A DNA stretch of 64,000 nt, from NCBI GenBank assembly GCA_964057225.1, contig OZ059899.1, forward strand, positions 4,774,001 to 4,838,000. The letters are read 5' to 3'. The notes under the pieces are model-generated. The model was not told the origin of the DNA, made no database searches, and saw only the letters and a program-made list of their open reading frames with translations. Shown here piece after piece: positions 41,480 through 54,400 of the stretch; the stretch's first letter is position 1; every line of letters begins with the position of its first letter. The translations under genes and the position numbers were made by a program. The DNA comes from Auanema rhodensis. Its lineage: Eukaryota > Nematoda > Chromadorea > Rhabditida > Rhabditidae.

Positions 41480-43767
41480 ATGAACACTAATTTAATTATT
41501 TTAACGATCCTATTAATTCAAGAGCAGAATCTGTTCACAACTGCTAGATCTTCATCAGATTGTCGAGATACTGATATGAACTGTGCCGTTTGGGTAAGAA
41601 AACAAATCTTACCTGAAACATTTCAGAACCATGTTAAATATGTTTTATATCCTAATAAAGAACTATAAAATTAGTTTAACTATTACGAAAACAAACATCT
41701 TTCATTGTCAGATCAAAATATGCCATTTCCCATTGCCGCTTTCCCCACCTCTCCCTACCCATCATCATATTTTCTGATAGTTGACTGTTGGAAAGTGTGT
41801 GAGATCTAGTTTTGCTAGTTGATGCTCGTAGTTCGCAGTATCTATCTTTGTCTATATTTTGATAAAGCATCATCATACTTTATTACAAAAGCATGACAAC
41901 TAAATCAATTAAATGAAATTTTAATAATAACAACAATAAAACCGAATTCTCGTTAGTGTTCAGCTAATAGAAGAATAATTTTATAGGATATTTCAGTTAA
42001 AATTGAAATGAAATTAAACAAACGTAATATTTTTTACATGCACTGTAAGTTCATGTGCACAAAACACCAATATGTGTTCTGAACTTTTCATATAAACTAA
42101 ATATTGACGTGAATATTTGCTTTTTAAATTAGTTTTATCATGGCGTTCACTTGAACCACAATTATATTATTTCCAATTTCTCTTTATTAATTTAATATAA
42201 TCTTTCAGTGAAGATTTTATATAGTTTAATTTCATATGAATAACTGATTTTTAAATTTTTTTTTAATATTGTTGTTTATTTTAAGATCTCTACTAATGCT
42301 TCTCAATGTTTGGAAACGCAATTAGTAATGGAACACTGTCAAAGGACATGTCAGCTTTGTGGAGAACCTATAGACCCACGTGAGCTGTTTTTCTTTTTCT
42401 TTATCCACTTTTTCAAACCTGATCTTATCTTTCTACGTCACATTTACGACTGCGAAGGATACATTTGTCCTATACGTTTAAATTCGTTTTCATATTATCT
42501 AACACAATACGATTTTCATTCTGTATCATTATTTTCGTTTCAATCATTGTGTTGTTTTTTCAATATAAAAAAAGATACAGAACAAGATTTAATTGGAACA
42601 CGTTATGCTTAAAAACTATAATTGAAACAAACGCTTCAGACATTTACGGCATTTTCGTAAAAATTTAGTTCCATTTTCACTAAAGTTTGAAATTAATTTA
42701 TCCGGAATATCACAGTACACAATCAGCCGGTTTTTTGATTTCATGAAAGACAATGATAGTTAAATAAAATAAAATATGGTATATTGCTTATCAAAATTCC
42801 AAAGTTCAAATGACGTTCTCACTTTACCTGAAAGAAGTTCTTTGATTTTGGTTAGTACTGGTTTTTGATGATCATATCTAATATAAGTAACACTATTCCT
42901 TAAAATAGCTATTTAGCTAATACCGGAGTGTAAAGTGCTTTTATAAAATCTACAATTGTTTCTAGTATACGACGTAGCACGAATACCTCAACAGCTAAGA
43001 CCAATTTCTTGGTTAGTTGGTAAATGGCGATCAGGTAAACTGAGTGAAATAATTCAAAGATTTTGTGAACACAATTTTTCAGAATTTGGAGGAAAAGCTT
43101 TCTTTCCCACAATTCCTAAATTCACGTATGGTGAGCAATTGGATATATCAATCAGCAACTTTGATAACAAAACTGGTGCCCATCCTAGCTTGAACTATAC
43201 GTAAGTATAATCCTTTTCGTTTCATATATGGCTTATTAATTTCACTATAGAGCTTTTGCTTGGGATATCAATATGCCAGAGGGTGATCCTGTCGAAATTC
43301 ACAGTGAAAATGGTTACATTACCGTAAAGCATGATGATAAAGACGATATTGATATTGTTAGTTTGACAACTGCCATGAGCAACGGTTAGTTTTATCTATA
43401 TTTTTTATTTAATTCTTCAATATTAAATTATTTTGAAAATTAACATGATATTTGAATTAATCATGTATGCATAGGATTCATGACTGTGGAAGAAGGCCAA
43501 CCTGGAACAAATGAGATCCGATTTAAACTTATCCGCATTGGCCGAATTAGTTTCTCTCATGACTCAGCTGTACGATTGGTAAGTTAAAGCTTACCGTTTT
43601 TTAAATTATTGTCAATATTATTAAATAAAAATATTACTTTTAAGATGTTCCGTGAATGGACAATGCTGGATGAAACAAAACTCGAAGCTCGGCTTTTGAT
43701 GACAACTACCGTTACTAAACGCCTTATGGAGCATACTTCAATTATATATAAGAAAATATACCCTTAA
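41480..43767 (+). CDS. Secreted ShKT-domain protein with nitrobindin/THAP4-like barrel
   Basis: Six exons (41480-41593, 42286-42379, 42966-43200, 43251-43384, 43475-43578, 43645-43767) join in frame to 267 aa. A signal peptide (MNTNLIILTILLIQEQN) precedes an ShKT module with six cysteines (DCRDTDMNC, QC, HCQRTCQLC). The rest matches the nitrobindin/THAP4 heme-binding-like family: RPISWLVGKWRSG at the start, FTYGEQLDISISN, and a C-terminal LLMTTTVTKRL followed by a His about ten residues before the end, where the family's heme-ligating His lies. Such barrels bind ferric heme or small hydrophobic ligands; whether this one does is unknown. The start follows an acceptor (TTTCAG, then CA, then ATG). 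The first intron (692 bp) and second intron (586 bp) are unusually long here. Confidence 0.88.
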
Positions 43768-44394
43768 AGAAAATTAATTTATCTTTCTATTTAAACAGGT
43801 TGTTGTTAATGAAAACTATTTAACATTTAACCTATTTAAGTTATTTATTACGTGTTAAATTATATTTTTGTTTTTTCTTCAATACTTCTCTTGAAATACG
43901 TGTTTAAATTAATTTATTTTTGTATCTAATCATATCTATATGTTATCAAAAACTATTTATTATTAACTAATTCATGGAAAGAAATCTGCGATAAAAAATT
44001 TTAGAACTTGTTGAGTAAAGGGCCACAAAGAATATGATTATAGTTAACATATACCTAAATTTTCAAATATTAAAACAAAGTTTTCAAGCTTAAGGAAAGT
44101 GCGAATTTCTTTTATAATTCTTTATTCAATTCAATTAACGGTTCTGCTTTAAAAAAAGTTAATGAACACATATATTATTCAGTATTTCATTTCATATAAT
44201 ATTTGTACAATAATGAGAATTGCTAGTATTCCTTAAAAAATATTTTTTGAATGAACGCGTAAAAGCATGCTAAATACGGTAATTGATTGTACGTAATCTT
44301 CTTATGGGGTTCTAGTTTTGTCCGTCTTCATATTGACAGCGTTTGTTTTTATTTTTTTCAATAGAAATAAATTTGTTGAAAATTCAAAGTTTAG
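43768..44394. other. Intergenic spacer
   Basis: AT-rich sequence between the ShKT gene and the TXNDC17-like gene. Nothing else recognised. Confidence 0.6.
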
Positions 44395-44943
44395 ATGCCT
44401 CTTAGAACCACAATTGTTGACGGCTTTGACGCTTTAAAAAAGGAACTTCAGAGTGTTGGCGAGAAACGTGTATTCGTATTTTTCTCTGGTTCTCATGTTG
44501 ATGGAAAAAGCTGGTGCCCTGATTGTGTATCAGGTAAATTTCAAGCGTTGTGTTAATGTAAAATAAGTTGTATTCGTAGCTGAACCAGTAGTTCAACATG
44601 TTCTGAGCAAGCCTGAGGTTAAGCAGATCGATGCGATTTTCATCTCTTGCTTTGTAGGACAGAGGGATTAGTAAGTTGAATGTTTCTGCTCGAAACATTT
44701 TTGAATTGGGATGACCAAGTTAATTTGTAATTTTTTAAGTTGGAAGGATTCTCAATGTCCATTCCGTACGGAAGAAGATTTCAAATTGAACTGCATCCCC
44801 ACTTTAATTGAATACGGAAAGGTTTTACAAACTTTAATTAGACATCGGAGTTTGTACTTTTTTGTTTTCAGTCTCTTCGTATTGTTGATGATCAAGTATC
44901 TAACGAAAAAGCTGTCTTTGACTTTGTTACTTCAAGCCATTAA
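44395..44943 (+). CDS. TXNDC17: Thioredoxin domain-containing protein 17 (TRP14) homologue
   Basis: Four exons (44395-44533, 44580-44670, 44740-44821, 44872-44943) join in frame to 127 aa, close to the 123 aa of human TXNDC17. The active site is intact: GKSWCPDC, the WCPDC motif diagnostic of the family, which replaces the WCGPC of classical thioredoxin. The family hallmarks FVFFSGS and NCIPTLIEYGK are present. This is a cytosolic disulfide reductase for protein disulfides, cystine and persulfides, reduced by thioredoxin reductase. The Met lies directly behind a TTTAG acceptor, suggesting trans-splicing or a 5'-UTR intron. Confidence 0.92.
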
Positions 44944-46041
44944 AGCTCATATATGTAACAGTCATTGCGTTATGAGATATAGTCGGAATTATGTTCCTTT
45001 GTGATATGTAACATGTGATAAACGTATTTATAAATTTTCTACTTTTTATTATAGGATATTCCACTCATTAAATTGTTCTCTGAATCCTTTGAGAAAGAGA
45101 AAAGCAGCTTTTGTAAAAAATTAAATGTTTATTCTGATTTTGAAAAAATATGAACATAAACAGTCGTTTATTAGGAAGCAAGGAGGTTATCGCAAAAAAA
45201 TGATTTGTACTGGTCCACTTCGATGATGTTAATATATTAATATTTCTATTTTTAGTTTTGAAGGGCTAATATTTCGGATCATATGCTTATACGAGTTTAA
45301 GAGTGTCCACTTTAGAAGACTTGACAACCCTGAAATCAAATCATGATATTGAATGAAGTTAAAATATGTTATACCAACGAAATGCTTTTACATTTTTTTT
45401 GGTTTGACTTTCTTTTTCTGAGTTATGTTTCCATTGCCTGATTCTTGAGGTTGCTTCCGTCACCATCGTATTATCAACTTGACGCCCCTTCCCAGTAACC
45501 AATTTTTGCTTTCGTGTCTTCTGCTTCCCGGTGCTATTTGTTTAATCTTACTTTTCTTTGTCTTCTAATCTCCCGATTATCAGTAATCTGGATGTATATA
45601 GTTCATAGCTGACTCCGTTTTTAGCAATGCATATCCGGAATTTACCTGCTCAGATCTGTGCCAGTTTTTTTTAATATTTTGTAAATTTAGTAAGAAATTT
45701 ATTCTTGGTTTGTCCCATATGCTAAAAGCTTTTGTCTTGAAAGGCTTCGCTGTTTCCATCTATATCCGTAACACACGGCTTCATTTTGACATCAACGAAC
45801 AATTTTTAGCAGTCATGGATAAAGCCTCATAGTAAGGGTATAACGCTTATGAGATGATAAGTCTCATGTTTTCTTTTTCTTAATCACTTTCTCTATATCC
45901 TTATTTCTCTCTATCGTTCTCATATTCTGACCATTATTCTTTTCACCTCTCTCTTTCTCTCATCCCTTCATTCTCATCTCTAGTTTCTTTTTTTATGCAT
46001 ATGTCTATTCTCTTCTTTTTAATCTAACATGCAAATACTTG

Positions 46042-46062
46042 TATATATATATATATATATAT
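46042..46062. repeat. (TA)n microsatellite
   Basis: About ten uninterrupted TA units. Confidence 0.85.
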
Positions 46063-46591
46063 TCCGTTATCTCTCTAAGTAACATGCGTAAAATTATATT
46101 TTTCTTTTCATTCCTTTTCTTATATGCTCGTTCTATCCAATTATTGGCTATGAGCAACTTCTAATTACATTTCGATTTTGATCTGACCAAAGTACAAAAT
46201 AACGCAGGTGCTTGCATTATTTTAATTCAATATTAAAACTTATTCTCATATTAAGATTTTAGTTTTCTATTTCAATATTGACATTGATAATATTTTGTTG
46301 CATTAGAAAGTTATTTTCGTTTTCAGCTATGTCCTCAACATGATTATCTAATAGCTTATCACAAGTCTTTGTGTCGACAAAATAGAAAAAAAGATTAAGC
46401 ATTTGAGCCTTCTCTTAAATAGTTTATATGTATATATCAATTTATCTGTCACTATTCCACAAAGATAATCGGAGGAAGTCGAATTTCCGCTTGGTTCCAG
46501 AAAAGCTTGTAGCTGATTTTATATCGTCGTCAGCAATCTTTCCATCTGATTCTATTTTCCGCTTCCCATCCCTCTTCTTCTCTCTTAATAA

Positions 46592-46616
46592 ATATATATA
46601 TATATATATATATATA
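46592..46616. repeat. (AT)n microsatellite
   Basis: About twelve uninterrupted AT units. Confidence 0.85.
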
Positions 46617-47301
46617 ATAGTCGGATCTCTCTATAAATTCCATTTTTCCCTCATCCTACTTTTTGTTTCAATGCCTGCAGAAGGTTTATAACAAATTTTC
46701 ATTTGATTTGAGAAATCTTTCAATTCATCTTCTTTTAGACCAGCACAAAAGGCTTATTTTTGTGAGTTCTTATATGATTTTATGTACTTTTAATTATTTT
46801 ATATATATTTTGAGAGTAATTGATGTAGTCGTATTTTACATAGAAATATAAAGAGATATGTGATGAAAAAAAAGAAAACTATGAGAAAGATAAAATTTTA
46901 TAAACGAAGGAGATTAAAAAGTGTAGAGAAGGAGGATAAATGTAAGAATCTTCACGTGATAACTGATTATACATCATTTGTTCCATTTATGGATTACATA
47001 TTGAAAATATTTTTTCTCAGTTTTTATATCTTCAATCAATAGCTTTATATAGGGTTAAATAACTTATTCGTATTAGATTGAACTTTATTGAATTAATCAG
47101 CTTTCACCATATTTTTCGAACAAAAATATACGAAGTTCGAACATATCAGAATCGGCTTCCATTAGAAGTTTAGTAGAAAACGTTTAATAAGCTGCTTTTG
47201 AATTTCAAATTAGTTTCTTCAAATTATTGTTCAGTATATTTGTATTTTTGATTCTGTTATGCTTCATCCTATTATCATTCTACATTTTTTTATAGGTTAA
47301 A

Positions 47302-50300
47302 ATGAGTATGCTGTTATCACCTCAACAGTTCACCAGATTAAGTGAATATGCAGCTCGTAGGTAGAATATAATTCGGTCTGAATACTTTTTTTTTGAGATT
47401 CAACGCAAAAAGTGAAAGAGATGCTTTGTGAATTTCAAAGGGATGGACGATTTGTTCCTTATTTACAGGAAGATGTCCAGGTGCTTCATTTTTTATTAGT
47501 TTTATTAGGACTAAATATTTTCAATATTTTAGGAAGGACAATCCATTAGCTTTGAAGGAGTTAGGTTGTTTTTGCAGGATTACTTTGAAGATGAACTACC
47601 AGCTGAGATGTTAGAACAGCTTTTCTTGTCTTTTTGTAAGCCGGGGGGGAAAGGTGAAACTCACACAATTAGCAAAAAAAGAATAAAAACATTTCAGAAC
47701 GACGTACCAGTCTCCTAGAAGATGCGTTTCAGTCTATGCGTTATCGTTTTAGCGAAAATCTCCATTCATTAGCCGGGCGTTTAGAACGTTTTAGTCTTCT
47801 TCACTTAGACAGCTCGGGGTCAAGCAGCTCAGGAATTGGACCTGGCTCTTGCAGTCAAACTTCAGGAAGATCACCTTCATCCGTACCATCACGACTTGCT
47901 AAACGTTTAGCAAGTACTGTCGGACAGAGCAAAGGAGCTTCAGTCAAGTCATCAATGGGAATGACTGGATCAGTTACTGATACTGCTCGAATGGTGGCAG
48001 TCTATTCTGATTTGAGAATTCCGTTAAAACCACTCATTTGTACATTATCTTTATTAGAAGCTGATACACCAGAAAATAAGTTGGAGGGTTTGTTTTATTT
48101 AGTTAAAGGAGACATAGAGATATAAGGGTTGTTTTAGTTGTTTTTCATGTTTATGATTCTGATGGAAACGGATACTTGGATAAAGCCGAAATTGACAGCA
48201 TTATTGGCCAGATGATGACAGTAGCACGATATAAGCAATGGGATACAACCGAACTAGAAGAGGTTCCTTACTTTTTGTATTATCATTTTTATTCGTTTTG
48301 AAATTGTTTATTAAGCAATAATTTAGATTTTGCGACAAATGATGACAGATATTGATTATGATAGTGATGGGATTGTTTCGTTAGAAGAATGGAAAAGAGG
48401 TGGAATGACAAACATACCACTTCTAGTCCTTTTGGGTCTTGATACGGTATTAATAAAAATATCTTTTGCATAGTGTTATTTGAATATTCAGTCATTGCAA
48501 TTTGCTGAAATGAAAGAAGATGGTAATCATGTGTGGCGATTAAGGCATTTCTCAAAGCCAAATTATTGTAATGCTTGTTGTTCACTATTAGTTGGCTGGG
48601 GAGGTAAGCAAGGATTGAGCTGCTCACGTATGTTTTATTTTTTAAAATTTGTATAAGATTATCAAATAATGATGAAGAAATATCATATGTTACAGTTTGC
48701 AAGTATACCGTTCATGAACGATGTGTAAGAACAGCTGCTAGTAACTGTATAAAAACCTTTTCAGTGCGTACATCCACAGTAGGTAAACTCATTTATAACT
48801 TTCTTAAGTTTAAAACACAATTTATTGTTCAGAAAAATTGTATCATCATTGGCAAGATGCAAATACAACATCTAAATGTATTAAATGTCATGGAACTGTT
48901 GGAGCCTTTCAAGGAAAACGATGTCGTTGGTGTCATAATTATGTGAGTTATTTGAACTTATTTTTCTCCTTTTTCAGCTTTTTCAATTTTTAAATTAAAA
49001 TTAAATTAGGTTCATCACCGCTGTATGTCTTCTTTGCCACAAGAATGTAACATGGGTACTTTGGCTTATCACATTTTACCTCCAACTCACATTTTTCCTG
49101 CATTTCTTGAAAGAAAATCTTGTTCACATAAAAGTTTTCAACCACATTGTAATAGTTTATTGCAGGTTTCATGTGACTTTGTTTAATCATTCTATATTTC
49201 AATTTTTAGGCGATATCTCCAGGTCCAAATGTTCGTCCTTTACTAGTTTTGGTTAATCCAAAAAGTGGAGGAAAACAAGGAATACGAATTTTACAAAAGT
49301 TTGCCCATATGTTGAACCCGCGCCAGGTTTATGATTTGAGCAAGTTTGGTCCTGAACCAGGGTAGCCATAAAATCGTGAAACTTCAATGATTTTGCTGCC
49401 ATAGATTGGATCTTTTCTCTGCAATTCCGCATTGTAATGTACTAGTTTGTGGAGGTGATGGTACAATAGGATGGGTACTTGAATCAATGGGTATTAAAAA
49501 TATAGAAATTTGAAGACAATTGGTTTTAGATAAAATAAATTTTCCTCACGGTAGACCTCCTGTGGCTATTTTACCATTAGGAACTGGAAATGATCTAGCA
49601 CGGTTTGTATTTTCTGCTTTCTAAGCCGAATTTCATAAATTTTCTGTTTAGTTGTTTAAGATGGGGTGGTGGATATGAAAATGAAAGTCTTCATAAAATT
49701 CTGCATCAAATTGAGCATGCTACAACAGTAAAAACAAGAATTTTCTTAATTGATGATTGCTAATTTCTTTAGATTCATATGGATAGGTGGCAAATTAAAA
49801 TTGAACCTACTGAAAATACTAATAATGCAGATGAAAAGTGGGAACAACCACCGTATACTATAATTAACAATTATTTTTCAATTGGAGTGGTAATATTTAC
49901 TGCAGAAAATTCAATTATCAATTAACACATATTTTGGGATGCTTCGATTGCCCACCGATTTCATGTTATGAGAGAACGATATCCAGAGAAATTCAACAGC
50001 CGCATGAGAAATAAGCTTTGGTATTTCGAATTAGGTACAAGTGAAACATTAAGTGGATCATGTAAAAACCTTCATGAACAAATCGACATTTTGGTTATTC
50101 ATAATGATATTGCGGCTAATTTATAAAAAATATTTCAACAGTGTGATGGAGAATCTATTGATCTTGGTCAGGATGCAAGTTTAGAAGGAATTGCACTGCT
50201 TAATATACATTCAATTTATGGGGGATCTAATTTGTGGGGTAGCAGCAGAAAGGCAAGCTCTATAGGCTTTAATATATTAGAATTAATACCGTAATAGAAA

Positions 50301-50789
50301 CGATTACCTGGATTGTTTCCTATTACAAGGCGAAATTCCGATCATTTACATAATCGAGTTCAAGATGTAGGAGATGGATTAATAGAGGTAATTAACGATA
50401 TACAGGTCATAAATATAGAGAAAAATATTTCCAATTTAGGTAGTTGGATTAGAATCCGCTATCCAAATGGGACAAATAAAAGCTGGAGTTCGAGATGCAC
50501 GTCGTTTGTCGCAATGTGCCACCGTTGTAATCCAGTAAGCATGATTGCTTTATCAATTTTTAAAAAAAATAACTCGATTTAGAACTCATAAAGCGTTTCC
50601 AATGCAAATAGACGGAGAGCCATGGATGCAACCTCCTTGTATTATTCAGATAACTCATAAAAACCAGGTTAAAATGCTTATGGGTAATTATAGCTCTAAC
50701 TCATATCGAAATATTTCATCTTTCCAGCTCCAAAAAAAAGAAACTCATGGTGGAATATAAATCATCAAACTCAATCTGAAGATAATTAA
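47302..50789 (+). CDS. dgk-3: Type I diacylglycerol kinase (alpha/beta/gamma class)
   Basis: A multi-exon gene with the complete type I architecture. The recoverin-homology N-terminus ([15 protein letters not shown]) is followed by two EF-hands with intact acidic loops (DSDGNGYLD and [13 protein letters not shown]), two C1 zinc fingers ([17 protein letters not shown] with [26 protein letters not shown]), the catalytic domain ([44 protein letters not shown]) and the accessory domain ([30 protein letters not shown]). It phosphorylates diacylglycerol to phosphatidic acid, ending protein kinase C/UNC-13 signalling; EF-hands imply calcium control. The start follows a TATAG acceptor seven bases upstream. 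The last exon gives [17 protein letters not shown] and stops at 50789. C. elegans DGK-3 is the type I member, hence the symbol; orthology was not tested. Confidence 0.93.
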
Positions 50790-51423
50790 ATTATGAGATT
50801 CGGATACACTATGAATTGCTCAATTACAGATCTCCGAAAGACAAAACATTAATATAATTTAAATTCCATTAGCCATTTCATATAAACTGTTTACCACTGT
50901 TCTTGTTAAATGTCATGCCAAGTATCTCTAATATCTACCATTTGCGAACAATTTATGAAATAACACTTTTCGCGCTCTTTTAATTTTTATGATTCATGAA
51001 CAAATTGAATTAATTATCATTGTAAACGATTGTCAAGTGATTATACGTTAACAAAATTCAAAGAATAACATAAAAACAAAGGAGCATATGAAAACATAAG
51101 TTTGAAGAATTAAGACGTTCAAAGTATCAAAGTAATCAATTATTGGAAAACTGAAATCATTAAACTATTGTGGGAATACTGTAATGGAACTTAGAAAGAA
51201 ATAAAACATGGTTTTTTTGATCCATTACTGGATTATCCTTAAACGAAAGTCCGTAAGTAAGTGACGTATTCATTTTTTATACTTAAATGATTATATGATG
51301 AAAACATAATGATTACTAAATTCAAAAGATTTTATTTAACAAAATATAAGAAATTGACGTTAAATTATAGTTAACATTACGTATTGAACCCCGCCCCTTT
51401 TTGCGCCGGCAGTGCAGGGAGTG
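50790..51423. other. Intergenic spacer between convergent dgk and spt-6 genes
   Basis: AT-rich, with no open frame of note. It holds the 3' UTRs of both flanking genes. Confidence 0.6.
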
Positions 51424-54400
51424 TTATTTACGTACTTTCTCCTTATAATGCACTTTAAACCAGGCTAATAGCCTATTAAGAGATTCAAACATGATATAGC
51501 GAAACCGCAAACCTTCAGGAGTAACTGTAACAAGATGAATAAGAATTCGAAAACCCTTTAGATGTTTACCTGTGATATACTCGTGCTTAGGTCTACCTGT
51601 GAAATATGACAATACAAATTTACCGGCCCATTCGTTTACTGCTGGGGTGAAAGAGTATCTTAATCAGAATCATATTTTTATATAAACACTGCATTCACTT
51701 ACGGAAATCGTGATGGAGCTTTTCGTTTTTCTTCAGCTAGATGCTTTACAATGGCTTCCATATTATCACCGTATATGTTCTCAACGAAGCACTAAACAAC
51801 AAAATCATGATGGAAGAATTGTCCAACATACCTTGTGTTGAATGATTTCACGAGCATTGGCGGCCATAGGCTGAATCCATCGCGCAAGAATTTCGTTGAG
51901 ATCTTCAAATTCTTCTCTTCTAAATTAACATGTTTATTTATATATTAGTGAAAAGATTATACCTATCCCTCGTTTCAATATAAAGTTTTTTACCAAGCGT
52001 GAATGGTTGTTCCTTTTCTTCCTCGAACACGTCAATGTTCTGTAGGACACCTTCAGCAACTTTCCAAGTTATCGTTAAACGATCAGTTCCCTTGGATGAA
52101 GGACGAATAACTACATCACCCTAAAAAGTAAAATAATGCTTTCGATCAAAAAATTCGAAGCATACTTGTTCCATCTTACTTAACAATCTTTCAGCATCAG
52201 CAAAAGTAATATTATAAAAATTAGGATGTTGAATAACCCGCTTCACCCATTTCGTTTCTCTTTGCTGAAAAAAAAAGATAGATCTTTTATGATCATATAG
52301 CAAACCTTCTTCATTTGTTGCTTCAATAGCTCATCCTGTTGAATGTCTTCTTGTTCTGCATCATTATCCCAGTTAGGATCCTTTTGGTCGTTAGTATCTT
52401 TGTTAAGATCAGACGTTCGGCTAGAAAGTGAGCAAGACATCTTTATGGGATCAATTTTGATTATTCGACACCAAATAAGACCATTTTTCTAGAACATTTA
52501 TATTTTTCAATCAACTTGACCGTTTGAATTACCTGCACTTTCTCAAGGGGGTTTTTGAAAGAATCTGGATTATCACTGAGCATTTTATTATGAATAAACC
52601 CAGTTACATCGTTTTCCAATCGAACTCTAACACCAACTGGAACACCTGGGCAACCACCAAACCGAACATCCTAGAAAATATGCAAATATAAGAAGTATGA
52701 CAATATGATATTTACTTTAGTAGAAGTGTGATTCCATAATTCTTTCATCTCGTGGAATGATGTATGACAATGCTTACATACCAGCATATTCGCGGAATTG
52801 CGATTCTAAAAACAAACTTTAGAAATTATATTTACTAAAACTTCTTACGTGAGACTCATCCATTCGTTCCTCATCGGAAAGTTTTTTATATTGGACACCA
52901 ATAACTGTTCCCAATACTCTCCGACCTTCAGCAAAATACTTAGAACCACCACACAGTAAGGAAAACAGATCCCAAAATTATAATTATAAAAAATATTCAC
53001 CCAATTTAAAATCAACAAACCTCTTGAGAAGGGGGAAAGAAAGGAGCTCTAGTATCCTTGTACCTCTGATTGAGTTCGGCAGCAATGTCGTAAAGAGTGT
53101 CTTTTTTCTCTCCAAATCCTTGTCGTTTCAATTCTTCTGCAAAAGCATCAAGATCAAGATCTCTCAAACGATCAGGTGTTTGAAGAATTTCCTCCAAAGC
53201 AGCGGTTGGATCAGTGTTATCATCTGCCTATTAAAAGTAACATGTTATTCTTCACTTAATTTGAACATTTACTTCAATAGCATCAACTGCCATTTTTCTG
53301 GCCCACTCATATGTTTCGGGGTGAACTCTAGAGCCATCTAATACCTCAACATAAGCATCAGTCTTCTCGGCAACCTAAATTAAGCTTTTTTTCTTCGAAT
53401 TTTTACGAGTATGGTACCTTATGTGCATCTATTTTGATAAAACCTGCACAATTCATGAATACTTTTGGGCCCATTTTACAAAGAGTGACGAGCTTTGTAC
53501 GACTTTCCAACAAATTATCATGCTGTTTAAGAGTTTTCAAGAGGAACCCTGATTTTCTGGGCCCCAAACCAGCAACAAATTGCAATAAATTAGATGAATG
53601 ATTATGTTCTAGGCATTTGTTAACATCGACTCCTACTTCATTGACTTTAGAAATAAGTTCATGACTGAGATACTCAGCGAGCTCGTCCTAAAACGATTAT
53701 AGAACGGAATCTTGACAGTGTAGCACACCTTGTTGATCTCCTTTTGCAGAGGATGAAACGACAAGCACATAAGATCTTCTTCGTGATTACACATATGAGC
53801 TATTTCTATTAATGGATCAAGTAAGAAGCGAGCAAGTGACACAGATTGTCGCAACAAAGGAGGGTAATCTGGATGTTCAGCCTAAGAAAACCAATAAATA
53901 TCCGTCAACTATTCTAAAACTTACAAAAGCTTGTCTGGAATGCATATAAACCTTAGCAGCTTCGTTATTCAAAATCACCACATTTGGTCTACGAGTGATT
54001 GAATCAGATTCCATAAGTTGACGAAGAGCTTCCTAAAGCATGAATCAGTAATCACATAATTCAAAACAAGATCAAAATTAAGAAAAAAAAGCACCTCGAT
54101 ATCTCGTTGAAGTCGGATGGCGTCCATATTTTCTGCAGATAATCCTATGACATGAGGCCGTTTTCGTTCAATAAATTTTTTTAAATTAACAATACAATCC
54201 TACAAAAATAAATTTCTTGAAATAATATGGAGCATAAAAACCTTTTCTCTAGTCATAGAATCAGGAGGAGGACCTCGCTGTGTGAAATTAACTAATCTAA
54301 CATAATCTACAACAGCACCATTTCGATCAACCATAACACCAAAAGAAGCCTCATTAGGATCTGTTGGGTATGATATTGCCATTACTCGCGTTTCACTCTT

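Larger units (their letters stand above)
44944..47301. other. Intergenic region with microsatellites and one doubtful open frame
   Basis: No confirmed gene. It carries (TA)n tracts at 46042-46062 and 46592-46616. On the minus strand, 45541-45359 is open for 60 codons and codes for a basic sequence (GKQKTRKQKLVTGKGRQVDN), which might be an exon, but I could not find a convincing partner exon. Confidence 0.5.

Noticed and set aside
46428-47042. Three overlapping plus-strand open frames of 60-87 codons
   Set aside because: They run through an (AT)n tract and lysine- or phenylalanine-rich low-complexity sequence; no exon pattern or similarity.
48289-48702. 137-codon minus-strand open frame
   Set aside because: It overlaps the EF-hand and C1 exons of the diacylglycerol kinase on the plus strand, which are unmistakable; the minus frame is a shadow.
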